Shown: piece after piece, positions 11,694-22,805 of the stretch
Layout of the letters: every line of letters begins with the position of its first letter
Numbering within the stretch: the first letter of the stretch is position 1
DNA from: Volvox africanus
Taxonomy: Eukaryota; Chlorophyta; Chlorophyceae; Chlamydomonadales; Volvocaceae
Assembly: GCA_030268105.1 (NCBI GenBank)
Contig: BSDZ01000032.1
Coordinates: 868,001 to 932,000, forward strand
Direction of reading: 5' to 3'
DNA length: 64,000 nt
Position numbers and translations under genes: made by a program
The notes under the pieces: generated by a model
The model's input: only the letters and a program-made list of their open reading frames with translations
Told to the model about the DNA's origin: nothing
Database searches by the model: none

Positions 11694-12858
11694 GGATAGG
11701 TCCCCCTCGGTGTGTAGAGGCGGCCATCGTTGTTGAGTTGGACCGCCCGCATATCTCTGGGCTCACTTGGGGCTAGCGGGAGAACCCCGCGTGTGAAATG
11801 TGAGGGGATGAAACGCCGTCTGCATTGAGGCGTAGCCATGCTCTATACCAGAGTGCGCTTACCAGAGGGGTCCCAGCCCCTGGGCCGGCTGAAAAGCTCT
11901 TCCTCCATTGCTTCTGGCGCCCCAGTACTCCTCTCCTGCGTCTCCAGTGCGGCGATTTGTACTACATACTGAATGGCGGCGTTCAGCACCGGGAAACTAG
12001 GCAGGGATTGAATTTATGTCCGCATGAGGTTTGGATGTCCCGCGTTGGGTGTCCAAAGCTCCGAAACTATTGCAGGCATGCACGCGAGAGGGTTTGTCTG
12101 TGGACCAGTCTGTGGACTGAAGCTGAGAGTGTGAAGTTGCGTGTCACGGCGGCGCGCAGGCGCAGAAGGCACAGTCCCATCCGGATCTGCGGATGATACT
12201 CTCAGGGGCAAATTGTGCATTTGGGCTCTATTGAGGGATTTCACCAGCCGCTGCCGCCGCCGCCACTACCGCCGCCGCAGTCGATAGAACCAGGAAGATA
12301 TGAGCACTTGCATATGAGCACGGTCATTAGGGCTCAATAGTCAGGATGCGTGATTGTCATCTTGCACATAAGCGCGGCCTAAATCCAGCACTGGGCCAGC
12401 ATTGCGTGCTGCTGTCGGCACAGCCTTGTCGGCCAGCACCTGAAACAACCAAAGACAACAACGGAGCTGCACACCACGGCCCAGACATTGACTCAGCAAC
12501 GTGCTTCTCTGCGGCACTCGGCATAAATGTTGGTTGGGCTGTCTTTAAAACCAGTATACGTTCCTGAGTTGAACATGTGGGACACGGATTGGCTTGCGGC
12601 ACACATGGGCCTTGTGATTGACGGTGTGTCAGTTACGTATAGCTCCACCCGCACTATGGCTCTGACCTGCTCCCACTCCAAAGGTGCTGCCACTTTTGCT
12701 GAGGGGTGAAGCGGGGGGAAATGGCGTAAGGCCCGGACGTCCATCGCAGCGATTCCGGCGACATCCACGCCAACCCAGGGGTACCCTGCTGACCCCTGCG
12801 CCAACTGATTCCGAGACTCATTCCCAACACCAACTGCGCGGCTTATCACGCGCGGCAT
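11669..12858 (-). CDS. uncharacterised convergent gene, incomplete model
   Basis: The 3' half is fairly clear. Exon 11863-11996 encodes FPVLNAAIQYVVQIAALETQ and more, ends GWDPS with donor gtaagc. It joins in phase 1 to exon 11669-11772, which encodes PSEPRDMRAVQLNNDG and ends YPYLSFLAS and TGA. A TGTAA signal on the minus strand (TTACA at 11607-11611) lies about 60 nt further on. Upstream, an open frame at 12493-12858 (MPRVISRAVGVGNESRNQ, later PLEWEQVRAIVRVELYV) and one at 12014-12258 look coding, but I could not close the phases between them. I do not recognise the protein. Its last 25 coding bases overlap, antisense, the predicted last exon of the plus-strand membrane protein, so one of the two 3' ends may be wrong. 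Confidence 0.4.
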
Positions 12859-13535
12859 AGCGACTGTATCTTCCGACTAGCATTGGTTCCAATCTAAAGT
12901 TTGACGGGTTTATTACGGGTGCGGGTGCGGTGTGAGCTCTTTAGGTGCAAACTGCTGGATTGCTTTATCTGGGCATGCATACGCATTGGCAGTAGAGGAC
13001 GGAGCGCGAGATGAGATGTTTGTTCCTGATCATTCAATGGCTTACAGTGGAAATTGATCTGGGTAATAGGAGCCTGTCGGGTCGGGTCACGCTTCTGAAT
13101 TTCCTTGGATAGCACCCACAAGACCCACAGCGCGTAGTATAACGAGACTGACGGACTTATGCGTTGCGGTACAGCCCGGTCCACCTAACTGCCGATGCTT
13201 CTGTTGTTCCCGGTACCATCGATGCAGTGGTGTTATATTTTTTATGAATGGATATATGGAAATCCATATGCATATGCATCTCTATGCATGTGCATATGCT
13301 TGATAATTACTTATCTGCGGTCCAGCTTCCTGCTCACCTGACGCCACGCACGTGGGGCCACGCAAGTCCGCCTGTTGGTGAACCTTCTATAAGAGTTACT
13401 GGCGCATAATCCTTCATAGTTGCGAGAGCTGAAAAGTTATCTATCTGCGCGAATCATAATATCCGTCCTTATTACTGCACTTGCTTCTAAGTTCATATTG
13501 GAACCAACTGAGGACAGACAGCGACTTCTTCAAAG
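12859..13535. other. upstream region of the CDPK gene
   Basis: No gene seen. It contains a run of nested ATATGCAT-type palindromes at about 13250-13300 (for example gcatatgcat and gtgcatatgc). Promoter elements of the plus-strand kinase gene are expected here but cannot be assigned. Confidence 0.35.
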
Positions 13536-16500
13536 ATGACTCCCTCATGTTTACTAGGACCGCAGCCGTCGCAACCCGCAGCAGCGTCTCACTCCATAAA
13601 GCGTGGTGGCCTTCTGTCGCGGCTCTTCAACTCCCTTCCCAATGACAGGCGCGTCGAGTCCAACTCAGCAACTCCCAAGGTCCTTACGGGAGCGCCATGG
13701 AGCTCGCAATGCCCAGCTGCCGTTCCGCACCAAGCTGCGGCTTTTTCTAGTATTGTCGCGAGCACCATTTCGCCAGGCTCCGGGCAGACAGGACACGCAC
13801 CATGCAGCAAGGTCCCATCCCTTAACTATAAGACAAATATAGAAGAAAAATATATATTCGGTCGCGAGTTGGGAAAAGGCGGAAATGGCGTGGTGCGAGT
13901 CGTCACTCATCGCGTGACGGGAGAAGAGTTCGCATGCAAGTCCATTTTGAAAGTGCTCAAAGATGCTTCCGACAAGAAGAAACAAGGTCACTTGGACAGG
14001 TAAATTACGCGGAATGCTTGTTGGTCAACAACCGTCCAGGCGAGTAGGAAGCGTTCCAGCACTCGGTCCCTTCTCGATGCTATCGACCTTCCTTTATTTT
14101 CTCTATTTCCACATCAGCGCATTGCTTTTCCAACTACACATGAGGGTCAGTCCTTTTGGACTACCGTGTTACGGTCGTTCACTTCGCTTTTACGGCCCTC
14201 TCCACCCGCTTATGAGTCCCGCTCCCCGCTGCCCTTCCCGATCCATTTCCCGCTTCATTTCCCGCTCTCCGTTGCTCCATGTAGTATCCGCCGCGAGGTG
14301 CAGGTTCTGTCCAAACTGCGTGGCAGTCTCAATGTGGTGAGGCTGGAGGACGTCTATGAGGACGAGGAGCACGTGCACCTGGTCATGGAGATGTGCGCGG
14401 GGGGGGAGCTCTGGCACCGCATCGGAGAGCGCCACTACAGCGAGCGCACGGTGAGTTGCGGAGTCGCCTCGGCAGCCCGAAGTCCCAATCAGGAGCCGCG
14501 ACCCCCTTCGCCCTCCGCTGATAACCCCTTAGCAGCACCAGCCAGGCTATCAACTCGCGCATGCCTGCGGTCCAGCGACGAGAAAGGGAGTCGCTAAGGA
14601 GAACTCGCACTGCCGGGCCTGCCGGGCCCCCCCTTCCTCTGAATGGAAGCTGGATATCTGCGCCCTCCCCTGGAGCCGGATCACATCATTGCTGGCCCCA
14701 TCGGGGGAGGGGGGGTTGGCGGGAGGGGGTGGGAGGAAATACTTGGCACATTGATGTGAGTGACGATGAAGTGGGTCTATAAGAGTGTATGTCGTGATTT
14801 GTTCCCGCCCCGTGTGGAGCCCGCTGTTATCCAGCTCTTTTCGCGCCTGTCGTCCCGCCCCATATCCCGCCCCGCCCATTAGGTGGCCAGCTTCATGCGA
14901 GCCGTGCTCCGCACCCTGGCGCAGTGTCATGCACAAAACATTCTACATAGGGACATCAAGCCGGGTGAGTGTCCCGCGCGAGAATCCGTTCCGGGAAAAA
15001 GGCTATTTCGTACAGCTGTACGGAGGGGGAGTGTTGCGGAGGGCGCTTCCAAAACCCCTCGTCCATTATGAATTCTACCTATGTCGGGGAAGGGGGTACC
15101 CGTTGATGGGCAGGTCAACCTCCTGCAGGTCCCTCCCTTCCCCCTCCCCCTCCCCCCCCTGGAAGATCGCCAGCCTTGGATCCTGGCGCAGATCTCTCTC
15201 TCCCCTCTCTCCTCTCAGCGCCCTTCATACGGTGAAGTACGGATTCTGGTGTACATTAAAACCCCAATTCCCCACATCCCTCACCGTACATCGTTTGTTG
15301 ATTGTTTCTGCCTTCCCTCTCACCCTGCACTTTCCGGCATCATGTCTCATATGTTCGTACCACCCCCCTCACTGCGGCTCCAGGGAACTTCATGCTGCTG
15401 TCTGAGGAGGAGCGGGCGCCTGTTAAGGCCATTGACTTCGGTTTGGCGGCGCCCTTCGACCCGCAACAACTACCTCGTACGGACCTGGGCCTGGAGGGGG
15501 TGAGTAAAAGTAAACGTACAGTGTCTTACCGTATGGCATGGAAGGAAATCCCGATTCATAGAGCGGATGGGTTGGCGGCTGTTTTCCCCCTCTAACCCGC
15601 GGCCTCGGCGAGTACCCTAACTGCCCGGTACCCACGAACGTTGCGACGGCGTATGGCCGTCCTTCCATCCCCGTAGGGCTACCTCCACTTGCTGAGTAGG
15701 GATCATTATTGCCGCTGATGGCGTTGTGATGGTGATGATGATGACGACTGTGATGGTGGTGATGAAGATAAGGAGAAGGAGGAGGAGGATGTGACTTTTT
15801 AGTGCCCTACAAGCCAGTGGGTACCCGTGTTAGTGGTTTTGTTGCAGTTGGTTAAAACGGAATGCGGTTGCTGATTCGACAACCCCTCTCACCCCTCTTA
15901 ACCATCAAAACCCTAACTGACTCGTCGGACCGAACCCTCCCTGTACCCGCACCGTCTCTTGCAGACGCCCTGGTATATGGCTCCTGGTGGGTTTCGGAGC
16001 GCATTGGCTTTCAGGGGGAAGCGTGGTCGTGTCGGCGGGGGAGGAAGCGAGTGTCCTTCTGACCTGTCATGTTCCTTAGCGTAACGGCTCCATAAGTTGT
16101 TGGACCAGTTGCTGCTTTTCTGTTATTTCCATTGTAGTTCATCAAGGTCCATATGAGCGAGTGACACAGATGGGCTAGGGAGATGGATATCCACAACCTC
16201 AGTTTTCAGTTGTAACTGGTTTGTACGAATTTATGTCAGGCAGTGACCCGCGTGTTCCGCGTCACCACTTCTGTCTTACCCTGCTGCTACAAGCCCCGCC
16301 CCACCGCCCAGCTCACTACCTCTGGTGTACGGCATGCACTGAGGTGTGTGTGTGTGTATGTGTGCGTGTATGTGTATGTGTGCAACCCCGGTCTGTTGTT
16401 ACGCATCTCCCCCTCTTCGGCTGCAATTTTCGCATCTCCCCCTCCTTCCCTCCCACCGCATCCCCCACACCCGCATCCCGTCAACCCCCCCCATCCATAC

Positions 16501-18778
16501 ACACCACACACACACACACACACACCACCACACGCCCACGCAGAGACCCTTCGAGGAGAATGGTCTCCCGGAGGCGACATCTGGGCGGCGGGGGTCATGG
16601 CCTTCCAGCTGCTCAGCGGCCGCTTCCCCTTCGATGACAAGAGGAGCCCCTTCGCCCCCGCCATCACCGCCATTTGGTGGGTAAATCTCGCAGGCCTCGG
16701 GTTCTGCTCGTATGTACGTGTCGTACATGACCCAAGAAACAGATTGTGTTGCACCAGGGTTCAGCCCGTACGTGGGGGTGTTCCGATACGGGCGGCATGA
16801 AGCGGGTGACGACGGTACGTGTCTGTCTGTCTGTCTGTCTGCTAACCGCTGCTTTACGTCAAGGGGGTTCAGTCCGTACATGCAGCGCACACAAAACACA
16901 CATACACACGTACAGACGCACATACAGACACACGTACAGACACAAACGTGAAGGCGGTCACCAGCCGGCCGCATCCATCTCCACCACCGCGCGATAACCC
17001 TGCACTCCCGCCTGCACCCTCTCCCTCCACTCCCGCCCTCCCGCTCACCTTCCTCTCCGATCTCACCAAACCTGCAGGCGCTCCGTCCTCAACGACCCGC
17101 TGGACTTCAACCACTCCTGCTGGGCGGGCATCAGCGCGGAGGCCAAGGACTTTTGCCGCCTGCTGCTGAGCCGGGAGGTCGGGGCTCGGCCCTCTGCGCG
17201 GGAGGCCCTCAAGCACCCGTGGCTCCAGGGAGACTCGTCAGAGCGATCCGTGGGTATGTGCAGGGGTGTTACAGGACGGCGAAGGGGGGAAATGGGAGAA
17301 GAGGGAGGGGTTTTGGGGGCTTAGCACGGATTCGCTGCGGGTGATTGGAGTTTGGGTTATTAGTCATCTTGGTTTCGGAGTGTCCTTTTTGTTTGGGGGG
17401 CTGGGTGTGCCTGTGTGGGATACGGGTAAGGGAGGAGGAGGGAGAGTCTTCCTGTGGTGGTCCGGCTGCGGTGGATTTGTGTTTGAGGAGCACGTCCCTC
17501 TATCCCCGGCCATTCCCCGGCCTCCCCCCAAACACACACGTTTTCTCCTCGCCCCCCCCCCCAGGCAAACAGCTCAGCCGCAGTGTGGTGGCGCGGATTC
17601 AGCGCTTCGCTTCGGGCAGCCTCCTGCGTCGTTCCGTGCTTAAGTCCATTGCCACCGAGTTGCTGAGTCACCCCGAGCTCGTCATTGCTCTACCAACCCC
17701 AACATCAACAACATCAACAACAACGGCTGCAGCTGCTGGTGCCTTGAGTGCAGCGGAAGGTGCTGAGGATGCCGTTTCTAAGGACCAGCGGCAACAGAAG
17801 TCACCCCCTAGGGGTATCCCAACAGAGAGCGCTGACTCGACGAACGTGGCGGAGGCCCCGGCGGCGGCAGCGGCGGCGGCGTGTGGTGCCGCTGCCGACA
17901 GCGACGCCACCGCGTCGTGGGGAGTGGAGGGGGTGGAGGGGGGCGACAGCTTCAAAGCCGGTCTGATCCCGCCCGGCGCCGCCGCCCTGCGCACCTTGCT
18001 GACACAGCTGCGTCTCGATGGGGCGGAGTCGGCTCTGGATCGGGTGCAGCTCGGGGAGGCGCTAGCAAGGATGGGTGAGTGAATTCGTGCGTGTGTATGA
18101 GGTGTGCCTCAGGACGGGGTACAGCTACCGTACGGGTGGAGAGATCGGTGGAAAGGGGGGGGGTTCTACGAAGGTAGACATTACAGCTCTGGGCTTCTTC
18201 AGCAGCAGGTTCCGTGTTTTGTTCTTTCCCCCTTTGCGGCGGTATCATAGCCTCGTATATTCGACTTCCCCTCCCCCACTTTGCCGCGCACCTGTTCTCT
18301 CTAGCAGCTTATCAACAATAGCAGTAGCAGGAGTCGTGTATTTCCCCCGTCTTCCCCGCCACCCCCATGTATCGTTTATTTGTCTTTCCCCCCCCTCCAC
18401 CCCTGTTCTTTAATTATCAGCACCAGGATTCGCTTGATTGGATTTCCCCCTCCCCCCCCCTGCAGGCTACTGCCTGGCCCCCAGTGAGGTATCTCGACTG
18501 ATGGAGGTACTTGACACGAGCCGCAGGGGAGTGGTGGGTCGCTCCGCGCTGGTGGCGAGTCTGATGGACTGGCGCCATTTGCAGAGGAACCACACGGAGC
18601 TTTGGCTGGAGCTCGCGGAAAAGTGAGGTGGTTGGATCCAGGGAGGGAGGGGTGGTGGAGGGATGGTGGAGGGAGGGATCGCTTCGCAACTCCGGCCATG
18701 GGGTTGATCCCTAAGAAGGGCGGGAGGTGGTTGCAGCTGGGGACTGGCGGCTGCGGTGGACAATGCAGTTCGGGCAGT

Positions 18779-18866
<88 letters not shown>

Positions 18867-20405
18867 GGGTAGCGTGCAGGAGTCGCTTCACATCTCATTC
18901 GTGCTGCGTGCGCATACACACACACATACAGTCATACACACACACCTCCGCTTTCCCCCCTCCCCAACCCTCAGGGCCTTCCGGCAGCTGGACAGTGACG
19001 GCAGCGGAGTCCTGGAGGTGGGGGAGCTGTTGGCGGCTCTGAGGGCCCGGCTGCCGCCCGAGGAGGTGCGGGCAGCGCTGGAGGACGCAGTGCGGGAGGC
19101 GGAGGCGGGCGGACGGGGAGCGAAGGGGCTACGGGGGGGCAGCGTGGCGGCAGCGCAGGGGATGGACTTTGACGCCTTCGTGAATCTGCTCAGGGTAAGT
19201 CATGGATACGGGGTGGTTGGTTGGTGCGCTTGCGTCAGTTGTCGGTTGTGCGGGGTGGTTGGTTTTGTAAGGGAGTTTTGTGAACTCCTCGTGAGGCCTG
19301 TGTTGGGGGCATCGAAGGCTTTGTGTCAGGGGGTGTTTTCCCCATGGGGGGTAGGGGGGAAGTTCGGTGATTTACCGTACGACAGTGTGGACCGTACGGT
19401 TTATTGCTTCATAACTCCGTACATCAGTTCCTCCAGTCATCCGCCGGTTGTGCGACACGAAGCGCGACGGGACGAGAAAAGATCCCCAGATTGGGGAGGC
19501 AGATTTCGTTCGGGCGGATAGTGATCGTCGTATACACACGACATAAAACTCACGTACCTGTGGGTTACTGGCCACAGGTTGGCTCGCACGACAGCCTGGA
19601 CATGTACGACGACCGGATGAGCGTTCGTTCAGGTGGCTCCAGGGGAGCTGCTCTGGACCGATACAATACCCTCCTAGCCGCTGCGTCTCACCAGCGTTCT
19701 GCCGGACTCGCCACCAGCTGCAGTACAATTGCCACCACGGACTGGAGTCGCCACGGCGGTGGCGGCTTTGGTGACGCGTCCACACATTCTTGTGCCAGTG
19801 ACCGCAGCGATGTGGCCTCCATGCACGACAACGACAGGTCGCTGCACGGCAGCGGTCAACTGCTGCAGCAGTCGTCGTGCAAGCACGCGGGGGCTGTGCC
19901 GCCGCCGCCGCCGCCGTTGCCCGCGTCACAGGCCATTGCGTTCCGTTTCGATACGGACCACGTGGGTAAGTATGGCAGCGGCAGCAAGCCTAAAGACACC
20001 ACTGTGGCCGCCACCTCCGTCGCTGAGGTCTCCTCTGCTGGCGGCATCGTCTGGCGCTTCGACGAGGGGCCTCCGAAGGCGCCCCTGCCGCCGCCAGCGC
20101 CCGTCTGGCGCTTCGACGTCGGTGGTGGCATTCGCAACCGGTCGGCGGATCAGGTCCCAGCGCCCGCGGTGGCAGCAGCTTCCACCTCAGCCGGCGGAGG
20201 CAGCGGCGGCCTCGACTGCAGCGGCGGTGGCAGTGGCGGCGGTGGCAGCGGCGGCTATCAGACGACACGGCCTCAAGGTGGCTACTTCGATCGCCGAATG
20301 CACGGCAGCAATCTGTACCACAACGTGGCCCTCCGAGCGCTCCAGGGTGGGGTTTCGGGTGTGGGGCCCCACCGCGGCGGCTGCCTGGATACCGTCGCCG
20401 AGTGA
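13536..20405 (+). CDS. calcium-dependent protein kinase (CDPK) with long C-terminal tail
   Basis: Eleven exons with all phases closed: 13536-13999, 14285-14450, 14883-14964, 15384-15499, 15965-15986, 16544-16676, 17078-17253, 17565-18074, 18466-18622, 18975-19194 and 19578-20405; 957 residues. Kinase motifs in order: Gly loop GRELGKGGNGVVRV, Lys in FACKSI, helix-C Glu in IRREVQVL, catalytic HRDIKPGN, DFG in AIDFGLAAPFD, YMAPE, GDIWAAGVM and the Arg of ARPSAREAL. All catalytic residues are present, so it should be active. A junction helix (LSRSVVARIQRFA) follows, as in plant and algal CDPKs, then an Ala-rich spacer and a calmodulin-like part. Only one EF-hand loop is canonical (LDSDGSGVLEVGEL); the others are degenerate, for example LDTSRRGVVGRSAL. 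The last exon adds 275 residues rich in Gly, Ser and Pro with three RFD motifs. There is no Gly2, so no N-myristoylation. Confidence 0.93.
18783..18863. repeat. (CTG)27 trinucleotide repeat in a CDPK intron
   Basis: An uninterrupted run of 27 CTG triplets. It lies in the intron between the ninth and tenth CDPK exons (18623-18974), so it is transcribed as CUG but not translated. Confidence 0.95.
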
Positions 20406-22681
20406 ATCAGCCCTCAGCCGCCAGCCGCCAGGGGAAGGGGAGAGAGGGGGGGCCGCAGCCGTCAAGTGATTGGGGAGAGAGAGAGCGCCGTGCCTCGCGG
20501 ACAGGGGTTAATGTAGTTAGCGCATTTGATGCCGTACGAACAGACTCCGATGTGATATGGGTGATGTCGTGCCATGGGTGTTAATATGCCGTACATAGGT
20601 GCTTTCCGGTCGCATGCCTCCTTTGGCGGCACCAAATTTCCTATCCTTGCAATTTTACAATTTTGCAAATGTAGTAACGAGCCGTACAGTAGTACCGTAC
20701 TGATTTGATGAGGGACAGTGGGTTGCTGATGGCCGCGGCCCCTCCTCGGCCAGCTAATGATCCAGGTGTATGATTACCTCGGTTTGTAGATGTGAATGTG
20801 CGCGTGTGTGCTTCAATTTGCAGTTTGGCGGGTTTTGTCATGTGCGGATAGAAGCCCATGATGGGGCCATTCACACAACCGAGGATCCCAAAAGGGGCTG
20901 CGAGTGGAGCGCCTCATCAATCATCTAAATGGCTTACGCACTCCGTCCGTTGTGGGCTGGCGCCGTACACGCAGTGTCATACGCCATTTACGGGTTTTAA
21001 TGCACACCTTAATTGCACGAGCTATATTAACATGGGGTTATTCCTCATATTCCATCCTCAATTCCTTAGACAGGAATTTTTTAGCTGTCATGATTGGGCT
21101 TCTTTCTCCCTGGGAAAAGTGCTAAAGAGAGTTTTTTCGCCGTTGCCTCCGCCCCAGGGGGCCCCAGGGGGCACGGTCACGGAGAAGTCATGTTCATCGA
21201 GAAACTCTGCCACAGCGTGGTGGTGCGCAAGTGCAGTCGCGGACGTCCAGTCGCTATTCCCAGATCGGTACCCCGCTGTCGCCCAGCGCTTTTGGATTTT
21301 TACGTGCGCCTGCTTTTTGAGTCCCTTCTTAGTCCGTAGGTGATATGCCAAATGTATAGCTCTTCTACAAATGTTTGATATTCATTAGGTGTTTATTGTC
21401 GGTTACGGTGAAGTTGAAATTCTGCATCCTGGCCGTTGCTGCCTGGCTTAGGACCTACGTGCAAGATATAATCAGCTCATGCGAGTGCGCGAAATTCAAG
21501 AAATGAAGCTGTTTTCCCAGCGTAGAGGCAGGGGCAGATATGTGGTCTTATGAGGCAGTGCTGCTGCTGATGAACGCGGGATAGGGGTTCCTTGTCGTTG
21601 ACGTGGTTAAGCGGGGGCCGAGTGTGGACATGTTACGCACGGAGTGTGAAACTCTCTCACATTTTTGTCGGTTGTCGGTTTGAGAGCGCATCTACTTAAA
21701 ACAGAGTATGTGAATGCCGTTGTTCGTGCGTATTTGATTGATATATGATTTACCGGTGCGCGCGTATGTACGACCTGCGGAGACAAGATTGGAACAGGTC
21801 AGGGGCTGATACCATACCTTCGCCGTTTCGAATGAATTTTATTGGGTAAATGAACGAGGATTACGTCCCCCCATACTCACACACCCATCCCGTGGCTCTA
21901 CGGAATATTACAAAAATGGAATCAGCAAGGAATATGCGTCGTCTGACACAGCCGTATCACCTTATTGCCTGAAAGGACAAGCTCCAGCCTTATCCTCTTG
22001 TGCTCCCCCCTCCAACCGCATACACGCACCCAGATACATGCTTCTGATGAAATGATAGGCATGCAGACGGACAGAAAGACAGACAGACGGATCAATAAAC
22101 AGGGGATCCATCTCATACAGACACACATGCACTTAAGTACAACATGGGGCGGACCGAGCATCATAAGCGGCTCGATAACGGCTGGAAGTCCTTAATTGAG
22201 GGCAACCCTAAGAGGGCAAAAAGAGGAACAGGAGACAGGCAGCCACTGGTAAAAAGTAAAAACATTGTCAGCATCCTAACATCCTAACATGCACATCACT
22301 GCTAGTCTCAGGTTCTCAGGTTCTCAGCATCATACTCCTACCTCTAAAGCTCCGATCAACTCCCCGGCAAGCAACCGCAACCTGCAAGTTAAGTCACAGG
22401 GAGCCCTCCATTACCAGCACTTTCAACCAGCATGGCCCCGCACCGCATGCAGTTGCTGCTCCTGCCTAGTAATCACCCAAAGACCTAACTGGCCGTTCCT
22501 GCACTCTTTTTCTCTACAATCAGCAGTAGTCTGCAGCTGGGTAGTTGTGCTTCCTTCAGTGCCACCATGCGGCCGTGCGGGCCAGGTCTCATCCTCGCCC
22601 ACTTTGAAGACCATTCAGGCCTCCAGCCAGGCCCACATTCCCTGGACCCCTGGGCTGGGCCCCGCGCCTGCGTCTTCCCCA
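20406..22681. other. about 2.3 kb intergenic DNA
   Basis: This holds the 3' UTR of the CDPK and then no exon chain I can support. Open frames near 21094-21351 on both strands are unconvincing. The segment ends at the poly(A) signal of the next, minus-strand gene. Confidence 0.4.
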
Positions 22682-22686
22682 TTACA
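22682..22686 (-). terminator. TGTAA poly(A) signal of the low-complexity gene
   Basis: TTACA on the plus strand, about 120 nt beyond the stop codon at 22806 of the minus-strand gene. Distance and motif both fit algal usage. Confidence 0.5.
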
Positions 22687-22805
22687 TAGCTATCAACCAT
22701 CATTGATTCATTGGGAGCCTCAACCTAATCGGTACCGTCCCTCTACCCACACCTCCACCTGCAGACCCATACCCCACATGTGCGCACCCTTCGGGCCCCT
22801 AAGTT

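Noticed and set aside
13250..13300. ATATGCAT palindromes as a replication origin or operator
   Set aside because: Short AT-rich palindromes are common in intergenic DNA. Nothing else supports a specific function.
16221..16974. Frames of 140-190 codons on both strands at 16.2-17.0 kb
   Set aside because: Caused by GT/CA microsatellites in CDPK introns; the real exon is 16544-16676.
18376..18925. Frames with poly-Ala, poly-Ser or poly-Cys at 18.4-18.9 kb
   Set aside because: Translations of the intronic (CTG)27 repeat.
20858..21351. Frames on both strands at 20.9-21.35 kb
   Set aside because: No family, no splice support and no codon or composition signal beyond chance.
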